64,000 nucleotides of DNA from Myxococcota bacterium (GTDB taxonomy: Bacteria > Myxococcota_A > UBA9160 > UBA4427): NCBI GenBank assembly GCA_028278345.1, contig JANQEL010000017.1:1-64000 (forward strand). The letters run 5' to 3'. The notes under the pieces were generated by a model that saw only the letters and a program-made list of their open reading frames with translations, searched no databases and was not told the DNA's origin. Below are positions 56,669 to 64,000 of this stretch, piece after piece. The position numbers were made by a program, and so were the translations under genes. The number at the start of each line of letters is the position of its first letter. Position 1 is the stretch's first letter.

Positions 56669-57406
56669 CTACGGCATCGGCCGGAAGTACCAGTTGACCT
56701 CGTCGAACTCCAGGTACGCGTCGATGCGCTCGTAACCGCGGCTCGTGAAGTAGGCCCAGAGTTCGTCCCTGCGATGCGGGTTCGCTTCGACGTGGACCAG
56801 CCGCGGTCGGAAGCGCTCGATGTCGAACCCGGCAAGCGCGATCGGCTCGGCGCCGTTGATGTCGATCGAAAAGAAGTCGATCTCGGTGATGCCCAGACGG
56901 TCGAGCAGGTCGTCGATCGTGATCGTGCGAACCCGCAGCGGAATGGACTTCACGTTGTCCTTGATGCTCTTCCAGTGGTCGAGGTTCGTCGTGTCGAGAT
57001 CGGTTGCGGAAAGTCCCCCAGCACGGTGGAGGGTGATCGTCCCGCCGGATTCGTCGGTGACCGCGAAGTGGACGAACCGGGAGTTCGGTCGATGCTTCTT
57101 CCAATCGCCGTACCAGCCGGGCTCGGCGTCTACGCCGATGCCCCGCCAACCGAGATGCTCTTCGAGGTAGAAGGTCGTGCTCCCGTCTTTGTAATGGGCG
57201 CATCCGACATCGAGATAGAACCCGTCGCGTTCATCCCCGAAGAAGTACCGGATGAGCTCTTCTTCCTGGCGCTCGCCGTATCGGCTCGTTTCGCGCTCGA
57301 GGAAGGTGGCCAGATCGACCTTCTCTTCTCCGCTGCAGGCGAGCGCCAACGCCCCAAAGGCAAGCAGGGGCGTTCGTCGAGTGAGGCGGGATCGAAGCAA
57401 CGCCAT
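56669..57406 (-). CDS. FkbM-type methyltransferase domain protein with lipoprotein signal
   Basis: 245 residues. Residues 12-24 form a lipoprotein signal ending LALACSGEE, with the lipobox cysteine followed by Ser. From about residue 60 the FkbM methyltransferase fold is clear (YLDVGCAHYKDGSTTFYLEE; VDAEPGWYGDWKKHRPNSRF; RTITIDDLLDRLGI; IDFFSIDINGAEPIALAGFD). These enzymes use cytosolic S-adenosylmethionine, so an exported version is surprising. Either the N-terminus is misjudged or this is a repurposed surface protein. It neighbours a nucleotide-sugar dehydrogenase, hinting at surface polysaccharide. Confidence 0.8.
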   Translation of the reverse strand: MALLRSRLTRRTPLLAFGALALACSGEEKVDLATFLERETSRYGERQEEELIRYFFGDERDGFYLDVGCAHYKDGSTTFYLEEHLGWRGIGVDAEPGWYGDWKKHRPNSRFVHFAVTDESGGTITLHRAGGLSATDLDTTNLDHWKSIKDNVKSIPLRVRTITIDDLLDRLGITEIDFFSIDINGAEPIALAGFDIERFRPRLVHVEANPHRRDELWAYFTSRGYERIDAYLEFDEVNWYFRPMP

Positions 57407-57461
57407 ATCCGGAAACGCTATCAGGGCTCGCAGGAACCCTGCAATCGCTCCCGCGGTCGAC

Positions 57462-58775
57462 CTAGAGCTTCGTGATCTTCTCGCGGTGCTCGGTCACGTC
57501 CTTGGTGGCGTTGCGCGTATCGAACACACCCTTGGCGTTCTCGACGATCGTCTTGTAGTCGAAGGCCTGGTGGTCGGTGAGGATCACGCAGAGGTCGGCA
57601 GCGGCGAGAGTCTTCGCGTCCGAGCCCACGTCCTGGTACTTCACGCCGTCGACATCGATGCTCGGAACGTGCGGATCGGCGTAGGTCACCTTGGCGCCCT
57701 TCTCCGCCAGGATGCGGATCACGTCGAGGGCCGGGCTCTCGCGCATGTCGCCCACGTTGCTCTTGTAGGCGACGCCGAGCACCAGGATGTTCGAACCGTT
57801 CACGCTCTTGCGATCGTGGTTCAGGAGATCGGCCACGCGATCGCATACGTGTTCGGGCATGCGGCTGTTGATGTCCGTCGCGAGATCGATGAAGCGCGCC
57901 GGGAAGTTCAGGCTCTTCATCTTCCACGAGAGGTAGCTCGGGTCGACGGGGATGCAGTGCCCGCCGAGGCCGGGGCCCGGCAGGAACTTCATGAAGCCAT
58001 AGGGCTTGGTGGCCGCCGCCTCGATCACTTCCCAGACGTCGAGGCCGAGGCGCTCGCACATCAGCGCCACTTCGTTCGCGAGGCCGATGTTGATCGCGCG
58101 GAAGGTGTTCTCGAGGAGCTTCACCATCTCGGCGCTCTGGGTCGACGAGACCGGGACGATCTCGTCGAAGATCGTGCCGAAGATCTTCGAAGCGAGTTCG
58201 GTGCAGAGCGGCGTCTGGCCACCCACCACCTTGGGCACGTTGCGCACCGTGAAGACCTTGTTCGCGGGGTCGATGCGCTCGGGGGCGAAGGCCAGCGAGA
58301 AGTCTTCGCCCACCTCGAGCCCACTTTCTTCGAGCATCGGCACGAAGAGCTCCTGGGTCGTGCCCGGGTAGGTGGTGCTGCCGAGGATCACGAGCTGCCC
58401 CGTGCGAAGCCTTCGGCGGATCTCCTCGACCGCGCTCGCCATGTGGGAGACGTCGGGATCCTTCGTGCGGGTGAGCGGGGTCGGAACGCAGATGTTGATC
58501 ACGTCGAGCCGCGTGAGCCCCGCAAAATCCGAGGACGCGCTGAGCTTCCCGTCATCGACCGCCTTCGCGAGATCTTCCTGGGGCACGTCCTCGATGTAGG
58601 AGCTCTTCGCCTCGATGGCGTCGACCTTCGAAACATCGATGTCGAAGCCCACCACCTCGAAGCCCGCCCTGGCGAATTCGACTGCGAGGGGCAGCCCGAC
58701 ATAGCCGAGACCGATCACTCCGATCTTCGCTTCGCGGTTGTCGATCTTCTCTGCGAGTTCCGTGAGACGGCTCAT
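57462..58775 (-). CDS. nucleotide-sugar dehydrogenase (UDP-GlcNAc/UDP-ManNAc 6-dehydrogenase type)
   Basis: 437 residues. NAD Rossmann IGVIGLGYVGLPLAVEFARA at residue 18. Catalytic cysteine in GPGLGGHCIPVDPSYL. The C-terminal domain LVLGVAYKSNVGDMRESPAL is typical. The GHCIPVDPxYL form and length fit WbpA/WecC-like enzymes that make UDP-uronates from acetamido sugars rather than UDP-glucose dehydrogenase. It would feed surface polysaccharide synthesis. Confidence 0.88.
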   Translation of the reverse strand: MSRLTELAEKIDNREAKIGVIGLGYVGLPLAVEFARAGFEVVGFDIDVSKVDAIEAKSSYIEDVPQEDLAKAVDDGKLSASSDFAGLTRLDVINICVPTPLTRTKDPDVSHMASAVEEIRRRLRTGQLVILGSTTYPGTTQELFVPMLEESGLEVGEDFSLAFAPERIDPANKVFTVRNVPKVVGGQTPLCTELASKIFGTIFDEIVPVSSTQSAEMVKLLENTFRAINIGLANEVALMCERLGLDVWEVIEAAATKPYGFMKFLPGPGLGGHCIPVDPSYLSWKMKSLNFPARFIDLATDINSRMPEHVCDRVADLLNHDRKSVNGSNILVLGVAYKSNVGDMRESPALDVIRILAEKGAKVTYADPHVPSIDVDGVKYQDVGSDAKTLAAADLCVILTDHQAFDYKTIVENAKGVFDTRNATKDVTEHREKITKL

Positions 58776-58890
58776 CTCTTCGTCCTTCTATATTCGCGCG
58801 TCGCAGACCGGGGGGTCTGCCGAACCTGGATTCCCGAGTGCCGGCCGGGGCGCCTCGAAACACAAGAGCGTAGCGCCCGCTGCAAGGGCC

Positions 58891-59571
58891 CTAACCGTTG
58901 GCCACCCGCTTACGCCACCCGAAATAGCTGCTGAAATACACCCAGCCCGACCAGAGGGTGAGTGCCGATGCGAGGGCCAGAAGTGTCAGGCCGATCTCAC
59001 GCGCCGGCAGGCCGAACGTGGGATAGTGGAAGAGCAGCGCCACGACCGCGGCATTCTGGGCCAGGGTCTTGAGCTTGCCGAGCCCTGAGGCGGCCACCAC
59101 GTGGCCCTCAGCCGAGGCGATGCTGCGCAGCCCCGTCACGGCCAGCTCGCGGGCCACGATGATCACCACCATGCCGGCCTGCCACTCGGTGAGGCGGCCC
59201 ACGGCGAGCATCATGATGAGCGCCGTCGTGACCAGCAACTTGTCGGCCAGCGGATCGAGCAGCTTGCCGAGGCGGGTCACCATCTTGTACGAGCGCGCGA
59301 TGTAGCCATCGAGCACGTCGGTCAGCACCGCGATCAGGAACAACCAGGCCATCACCTGGGAACCCAGCGGGTTCAGCATCAGCGGCATCAGCAGCATCAG
59401 CGGCACGACGCTGATGCGGATCAGCGTGATGGTGTTCGGGATGTTGAGGATCTCGTCGCCGATATCCGACTCGGCGCCATCCGCCGAACCCGCACGGTCG
59501 ATCACCTCGATATTCCCCACGGAATCCGTTTCTTCCACTGCGAACAACCACCTCGCGACGGCTTCTCTCAT
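58891..59571 (-). CDS. pgsA: CDP-diacylglycerol-glycerol-3-phosphate 3-phosphatidyltransferase
   Basis: 226 residues. The CDP-alcohol phosphotransferase motif [20 protein letters not shown] followed by LDPLADK is complete. Membrane helices flank it. The family usually begins MNIPNxLTLxRI; here [11 protein letters not shown] starts about residue 43, so the first ~40 residues ([14 protein letters not shown]...) are an extension or the true start lies later. It makes phosphatidylglycerophosphate at the inner membrane. Follows the transglycosylase gene by 16 bp. Confidence 0.88.
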   Translation of the reverse strand: MREAVARWLFAVEETDSVGNIEVIDRAGSADGAESDIGDEILNIPNTITLIRISVVPLMLLMPLMLNPLGSQVMAWLFLIAVLTDVLDGYIARSYKMVTRLGKLLDPLADKLLVTTALIMMLAVGRLTEWQAGMVVIIVARELAVTGLRSIASAEGHVVAASGLGKLKTLAQNAAVVALLFHYPTFGLPAREIGLTLLALASALTLWSGWVYFSSYFGWRKRVANG

Positions 59572-59587
59572 CGTGCGTTCCGACGGT

Positions 59588-60250
59588 TCATCGGTGGAAG
59601 TCGCCCTGATAGCCGCGATAGTAAGCCAACACGCGCTTCACGTAAGCCTCGGTTTCGGGATAGGGCGGAATGCCGCGGTAGCGATCAACAGCCCGGGGAC
59701 CCGCGTTGTAGGCCGCGAGAGCCCGTTTCAGGTCGCCGTAGCGATCGAGCATTTCTCGCAAGTAGCGCGAGCCGCCGCTGACGTTCTCGCGCACGTGGAA
59801 GGGATCTTCGACTCCGAGACCGGCCGCGGTCTGCGGCATCAGCTGCATCAACCCCTGGGCCCCGGCGCGCGAAACCGCGAAGGGACTGAAGTTGCTCTCG
59901 GCGGCGATGACCGCTTTGACGAGCGCAGGCTCGAGATTGTTCGCGCGCGCCTCGCGAACGATCAGCGAGTCATAGCCGTAGTTGATCGGAAGCCGCGGTT
60001 GCGTGCGCCGGGCGTTGCGCTCGTAGCGGGGGCGCGGCTGCACGAGTTCGTAGCGGCGGTCGGCCGGCGCGTTGCTGAAGTGCACGACCCCGCGATCGTC
60101 GACGAAGCGATAGACCGCCGAGGACGCGTTCGCAGAGGCCGACGACGAGAGAATGGCGGCCGCGAGCACGAGGCCGGCGGTGGTCGCGATGCGAACGGTG
60201 GCGCGCAGGGTCGAACCTCCTCGCGGGCGCCCCGGCGGGCGATCGCGCAT
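59588..60250 (-). CDS. lytic transglycosylase (SLT) with DUF4124-like N-terminus
   Basis: 220 residues from the ATG at 60250. A signal peptide ([20 protein letters not shown] is its core) is followed by [20 protein letters not shown], a DUF4124-like module. The SLT domain follows, with catalytic Glu in [20 protein letters not shown], then [15 protein letters not shown] and [11 protein letters not shown]. It cleaves peptidoglycan in the periplasm. The open frame extends upstream to 60505 but the signal peptide sets the start. Confidence 0.88.
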   Translation of the reverse strand: MRDRPPGRPRGGSTLRATVRIATTAGLVLAAAILSSSASANASSAVYRFVDDRGVVHFSNAPADRRYELVQPRPRYERNARRTQPRLPINYGYDSLIVREARANNLEPALVKAVIAAESNFSPFAVSRAGAQGLMQLMPQTAAGLGVEDPFHVRENVSGGSRYLREMLDRYGDLKRALAAYNAGPRAVDRYRGIPPYPETEAYVKRVLAYYRGYQGDFHR

Positions 60251-60511
60251 GACGTGACCGAGAACCCATCGGAGCTTTTCCGGAACGGCCTTAGGGGCGA
60301 GCCGTCCGTATCGCGGCCGTCGCCGCGGTTTTGTGGTCGAAAGTTGCCGGTTGCCTGCCGGTTGGAGGGTGATGCGGGGGCTTCCCCTCGAAATGGATGG
60401 ATCTGCGGCCCGGCGATTGACGAGCCGGCCGCCGGGAGGACCTGTAGGCGGGCAAATCCGGAGGATTGCGGGCATTCTCCCGGCCCTGCCCTCCCCAGGA
60501 GCCACTCATCG

Positions 60512-62152
60512 ATGGTCGCACCCGATCCCACCCGCGATCGCCTCGATTTCGACGTCCTCGTCATCGGGAGCGGCATCGCGGGCCTCCACTACGCCCTGCG
60601 CGTCGCGGACCACGCCCGGGTGGGCCTCGTGACCAAGATGAATGCCGCCAACTCGGCCACCCAGTGGGCCCAGGGCGGCATCGCGGCGGTGATCGATCCG
60701 CTCGATTCCTTCGAAGACCACGTGCAGGACACCCTGCGGGCGGGGGCCGGGTTGTGTGACGAAGAGGTCGTTCGCTTCGTGGTCGAGCGCGGCCCCGAGG
60801 CGATCGACTCGCTGCTGCAATACGGCGTCGACTTCGATCGCAGCGGCGAAGCAGAGCTCTACTACGACCTCGGTCGCGAGGGCGGGCACACCAAGCGCCG
60901 GGTGCTGCACCACCGCGACGCGACGGGGCGCGAGATCGAACGCGCCCTGCTCCAGCGGGCGACCCGGCACCCCAACCTCGAGTTGCTCGACTACCACATC
61001 GCGGTCGATCTCATCACCGCGCACAAGGCCGGGCGCACCGAACCGAACCGCGCCCTCGGCGCCTATGTTTTGGATAGTCGCTCGGGGGAAGTGCTGCGCA
61101 TCGGCGCGCGCATCACGCTGCTCGCCACGGGAGGTGCCGGCAAGGTCTACCTCTACACGAGCAACCCCGACATCGCGTCCGGCGACGGCATCGCGATGGC
61201 GTATCGCGCGGGTGCCACGATTGCGAACATGGAATTCATGCAATTCCATCCCACCTGCCTGTTCCATCCCGACGCCGGTTCGTTCCTGATCAGTGAAGCC
61301 GTGCGCGGCGAGGGCGGCATCCTGCGCAATCGCTCGGGAGAAGCGTTCATGGAGCGCTACTCGGAGCAGAAGGATCTCGCCCCCCGCGACATCGTGGCGC
61401 GCGCGATCGATACGGAACTCAAGGTGTCGGGCGACGACTTCGTCCACCTCGACATCACCCATCGCGACGCCGAATACGTGCGCACACGCTTTCCGACCAT
61501 CTACGAGCGCTGTATGAGCTTCGGCATCGACATGACGAAGGAGCCGATCCCCGTCGTGCCCGCGATGCACTACTGCTGCGGCGGCGTGCGTACGGGGCTC
61601 ACCGGCGAGAGCGATCTCACCAACCTCTTCGCTACGGGCGAAGTCGCGAACACCGGGCTCCACGGCGCGAATCGCCTGGCCTCGAACTCATTGCTCGAGG
61701 CGATGGTGTTCTCCGAAGCGGCCGCCGACGAGACCATCCGGCGTCTGCCCGACGTGGACCCGCCGGGTGAACTCGCCTCGTGGGAATCGGGAGACGCGGT
61801 CGAGAGTCACGAAGCCGTCATCATCACCCAGAACTGGGATGAGATACGCCGCTTCATGTGGAACTACGTGAGTATCGTGCGCAGCGACCGCCGCCTCGCG
61901 CGCGCCGAACATCGCATCAAGCTGCTGCAGGAAGAGATCAACGAGTACTACTGGGACTTCAAGCTCACGCCCGACCTCATCGAGCTGCGGAACCTCGCCA
62001 CCACCGCGAAGCTCATCGTGCAAGCCGCCCAGTTCCGCAAGGAGAGCCGCGGGTTGCACTACAACCTCGATCATCCCGAACGCGACGACGAACACTACCT
62101 GCACGCCACGCTCCTGCAGCGCGGCGACGAGCCGCGTCCCTCGCGCCGCTGA
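60512..62152 (+). CDS. nadB: L-aspartate oxidase
   Basis: 546 residues, matching the family length. FAD motif [17 protein letters not shown]. Active-site blocks [64 protein letters not shown] and [20 protein letters not shown] are all present. It oxidises L-aspartate to iminoaspartate, the first step of NAD synthesis. AGGAG lies about 10 nt before the ATG; the frame is open far upstream only because GC-rich antisense of the transglycosylase lacks stops. No nadA or nadC is adjacent. Confidence 0.95.
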   Translation: MVAPDPTRDRLDFDVLVIGSGIAGLHYALRVADHARVGLVTKMNAANSATQWAQGGIAAVIDPLDSFEDHVQDTLRAGAGLCDEEVVRFVVERGPEAIDSLLQYGVDFDRSGEAELYYDLGREGGHTKRRVLHHRDATGREIERALLQRATRHPNLELLDYHIAVDLITAHKAGRTEPNRALGAYVLDSRSGEVLRIGARITLLATGGAGKVYLYTSNPDIASGDGIAMAYRAGATIANMEFMQFHPTCLFHPDAGSFLISEAVRGEGGILRNRSGEAFMERYSEQKDLAPRDIVARAIDTELKVSGDDFVHLDITHRDAEYVRTRFPTIYERCMSFGIDMTKEPIPVVPAMHYCCGGVRTGLTGESDLTNLFATGEVANTGLHGANRLASNSLLEAMVFSEAAADETIRRLPDVDPPGELASWESGDAVESHEAVIITQNWDEIRRFMWNYVSIVRSDRRLARAEHRIKLLQEEINEYYWDFKLTPDLIELRNLATTAKLIVQAAQFRKESRGLHYNLDHPERDDEHYLHATLLQRGDEPRPSRR

Positions 62153-62155
62153 TTC

Positions 62156-62941
62156 CTACTCCGGGGTGACGTAGGCCGCCGTGATGCCGCCGTCGACGAG
62201 GAACGTCGAACCGTTCACGTACGACGATGCCGGAGAAGCGAGATAGAGCGCAGCGCGAGCGATCTCGTTCGCCTCCGCGAGCCGCCCCATCGGGATGTGC
62301 ACGATGCGCTTCGCCTTCTCCTTCGGATCGGAGAGGAACTCTTCGAGTAGGGGCGTGTTCACCGGCCCCGGACACAGCGCGTTCGCGCGAATGCCCTGGC
62401 GTGCGTACTCGACCGCGATCTCGCGCGTCATCGCGAGCACGCCGCCCTTGCTCGCCGTGTAGGCGATCTGCGAGGTGGCCGCGCCCAACACCGCAACGAA
62501 GGAGGCGGTGTTGATGATCGATCCACCCCCCGACTCGATCATCGCGGGAATGCCGTACTTGCAGCCGAGGAAGACGCCCTTGAGGTTCACGTTCATCACG
62601 AGGTCCCAGACCTCTTCGGTGGTGTCCGGGGGCGAACCGTCTGCGTCGGGGAAGATGCCGGCGTTGTTGAAGAGGACGTGCAAACCGCCGCGTCCCTGTG
62701 CCACTTCGATCGCAGCTTCGACATCGGCCGCGCGCGAGACATCGGCCGCTACGAAGACGGCGCGTCCACCTGCCGCTTCGATGCGGGCCACGGTTTCGTT
62801 GCCACCTTCGGCATCGAGGTCGCACACCACGACGTCGGCCCCGGCCCCCGCCATCAAGAGCGCCGCTTCGCGCCCGATACCACTGCCCGCACCGGTGATC
62901 AGCGCCGTCCTTCCCTCGAGTTCAGCTGCCGGATTCGTCAC
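62156..62941 (-). CDS. SDR family oxidoreductase
   Basis: 261 residues from GTG at 62941, with GGGGGAG 6 nt upstream. Cofactor motif ALITGAGSGIGREA, the NNAGIF motif, and catalytic Ser with YTASK (Tyr, Lys) are present. Asp after the second strand (VVVCDLDAEGG) suggests NAD. Substrate unknown; stop 3 bp from the convergent nadB stop. Confidence 0.92.
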   Translation of the reverse strand: MTNPAAELEGRTALITGAGSGIGREAALLMAGAGADVVVCDLDAEGGNETVARIEAAGGRAVFVAADVSRAADVEAAIEVAQGRGGLHVLFNNAGIFPDADGSPPDTTEEVWDLVMNVNLKGVFLGCKYGIPAMIESGGGSIINTASFVAVLGAATSQIAYTASKGGVLAMTREIAVEYARQGIRANALCPGPVNTPLLEEFLSDPKEKAKRIVHIPMGRLAEANEIARAALYLASPASSYVNGSTFLVDGGITAAYVTPE

Positions 62942-63169
62942 GGATCTCCCCCTCCCCGATTGCCCTCGCATCCCACGAGCGGGCGAGTTGTAGCGACACC
63001 GCCGCCTTCCGACCTCCCGGGCTGCTCCGACACAAAGGAACCCTACTTCCCCGCTGGTGGAGAAGGCGCTCCCTCGACGCTGGAATGCGTCAGCGCCTCA
63101 ACCCAAGAAACGAAGCAATTTCAGTGATTTACGAAACCCTGGGCCCAACGCTGAGTGGCGCGAGGTTGG

Positions 63170-64000
63170 TCAGTCCAGGGTGACGTAACCCTGCTCGAGC
63201 AGGTTCTCGAGAGCGCTGCGAATCGCGGCGTCGTCCTCGGGGATCACGCTCTGCATCTTGGCGACCGTCATGCCAACGGTCGCGAGATCCAGCAGTGCGC
63301 GTTCGGTCTTGCCGAGCCCGGAGAACGACTGCACCTGCGCACCGGGCTCGAGTTGCACCACGGCCTCGGAGTGAATGTGGAATGCGCGCTTCTCGCCCTG
63401 GCGCTGGCGGGCCGTGGCGCGTTCGAGGAGCTCGGTCGCCTGGCTGATGGCCTCACGCAGCGGAACCGGCGCGTGGCCCCCCACCCCATCCGAGACGTGG
63501 GTCTCGAAGCGGTAGTCGCCGCTTCTCCATGAAAGCAATTCGGCCAGGGCCGGGATCCCCGTCCGCTTGCCGTTCACCGCCGCGAGCAGGTAGCCCTGCA
63601 ACATCGCAACGAAGCCTTCGCGCTGGCCCCGACGCAAGATCAGCGTGCCCTGCGGCGCGGCACCACCGAGCAGATCGAGGGTTTCGCGAATACCCCGTCG
63701 CGTGATCTCTCCGGACACGGCACCGAGCGAGCGGCTGTGCCCACCCTTCGCGACCTTGTCGATGAAGTCGGCGACCTCGCCATCGGTCGGAGGCTCGTTC
63801 GCGTCGAACTGGATGCCGACGGCCGCGACTTCGCCATCGTCCCCGACCATTTCACGCACCACCTCGCCGCGAATCGGTAGTGCCTTGCCGCTCACCGGCT
63901 CGTTGATCTCGAGCTCGACCTTCTTGCCGACCTCGAGATCCTTCGAGCCCGCGCTCACCGCGACGCCCGTTTCGCTGATGTCCCGGGTGTGCACCACGAA
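63170..64000 (-). CDS. PilZ domain plus DUF4388 protein, 5' end outside window
   Basis: About 276 residues are visible and the frame is open to the edge. The visible start (HTRDISETGVAVSAGSKDLE) is the middle of a PilZ domain, so the c-di-GMP-binding RxxxR and N-terminus lie outside. From about residue 105 a DUF4388-like domain appears (GTLILRRGQREGFVAMLQGY, ALAELLSWRSGDYRFE), as in delta-type signalling proteins. A helical C-terminal domain (LLDLATVGMTVAKMQSVI) follows. The GTG at 63997 is not the true start. 62942-63169 upstream of the SDR gene shows no other gene. Confidence 0.75.
   Translation of the reverse strand, partial: FVVHTRDISETGVAVSAGSKDLEVGKKVELEINEPVSGKALPIRGEVVREMVGDDGEVAAVGIQFDANEPPTDGEVADFIDKVAKGGHSRSLGAVSGEITRRGIRETLDLLGGAAPQGTLILRRGQREGFVAMLQGYLLAAVNGKRTGIPALAELLSWRSGDYRFETHVSDGVGGHAPVPLREAISQATELLERATARQRQGEKRAFHIHSEAVVQLEPGAQVQSFSGLGKTERALLDLATVGMTVAKMQSVIPEDDAAIRSALENLLEQGYVTLD

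Noticed and set aside
59414-60511. Upstream 366-residue extension of nadB
   Set aside because: It is antisense to the lytic transglycosylase; the aspartate oxidase family starts at the FAD motif just after 60512.

Overview
The window reads as a chromosomal segment of a high-GC, Gram-negative, metabolically versatile bacterium. PEP-CTERM and IPTL-like C-terminal sorting signals, a Ser/Thr kinase fused to an AAA ATPase, a sigma-54 activator, a PilZ/DUF4388 protein and many acyl-CoA dehydrogenases together suggest an environmental Myxococcota or other former deltaproteobacterial lineage. This placement is inferred from gene content, not from a marker gene.

Left part (1-10.5 kb): a minus-strand set encodes a metalloprotease, a sigma-54-type activator, an animal-type haem peroxidase and a truncated kinase-ATPase. 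It faces a plus-strand operon of four unrecognised small, outer-membrane-like and membrane proteins. A textbook -24/-12 promoter (7439-7454) precedes that operon, and a one-mismatch copy (4601-4616) precedes the activator gene, so the block may be one sigma-54 regulon.

Surface-protein region (10.5-36 kb): a decayed transposase; a 9-kb gene for an M4 metalloprotease carrying five tandem ~460-residue propeller plus calcium-repeat modules; PEP-CTERM proteins; a PQQ-propeller gene broken by two frameshifts; an ABC export system (ATPase, permease, adaptor); a nucleotidyltransferase pair; and two secreted propeller proteins separated by a recurring ~57-bp repeat.

tRNA-Gly island (36.1-44.1 kb): an intact tRNA-Gly(GCC) at 44077-44152 has a perfect 51-bp copy of its 3' part at 36148-36198. 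TTAGGTCAA motifs lie about 62 bp inside each end. This marks an integrative element with no recognisable integrase left. Its cargo is a lower-GC gene pair (LCAT-like hydrolase plus an unknown protein) and a compact operon of tyrosinase, a stand-alone tyrosinase C-terminal-domain protein, a LodA-like quinoprotein oxidase and a LodB-like flavoprotein. A third, diverged tRNA relic lies at 29704-29765.

Right part (44.3-64 kb): a PEP-CTERM protein, P450, Bax-inhibitor-1 protein and class II aldolase are followed by an eight-gene minus-strand operon (three acyl-CoA dehydrogenases, two crotonases, an amidohydrolase and two zinc alcohol dehydrogenases). A divergent TetR regulator shares a palindromic control region with it. 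This looks like a catabolic pathway for an unidentified carboxylic acid. The end holds an FkbM-type lipoprotein, a nucleotide-sugar dehydrogenase, pgsA, a lytic transglycosylase, nadB, an SDR enzyme and a truncated PilZ/DUF4388 protein.
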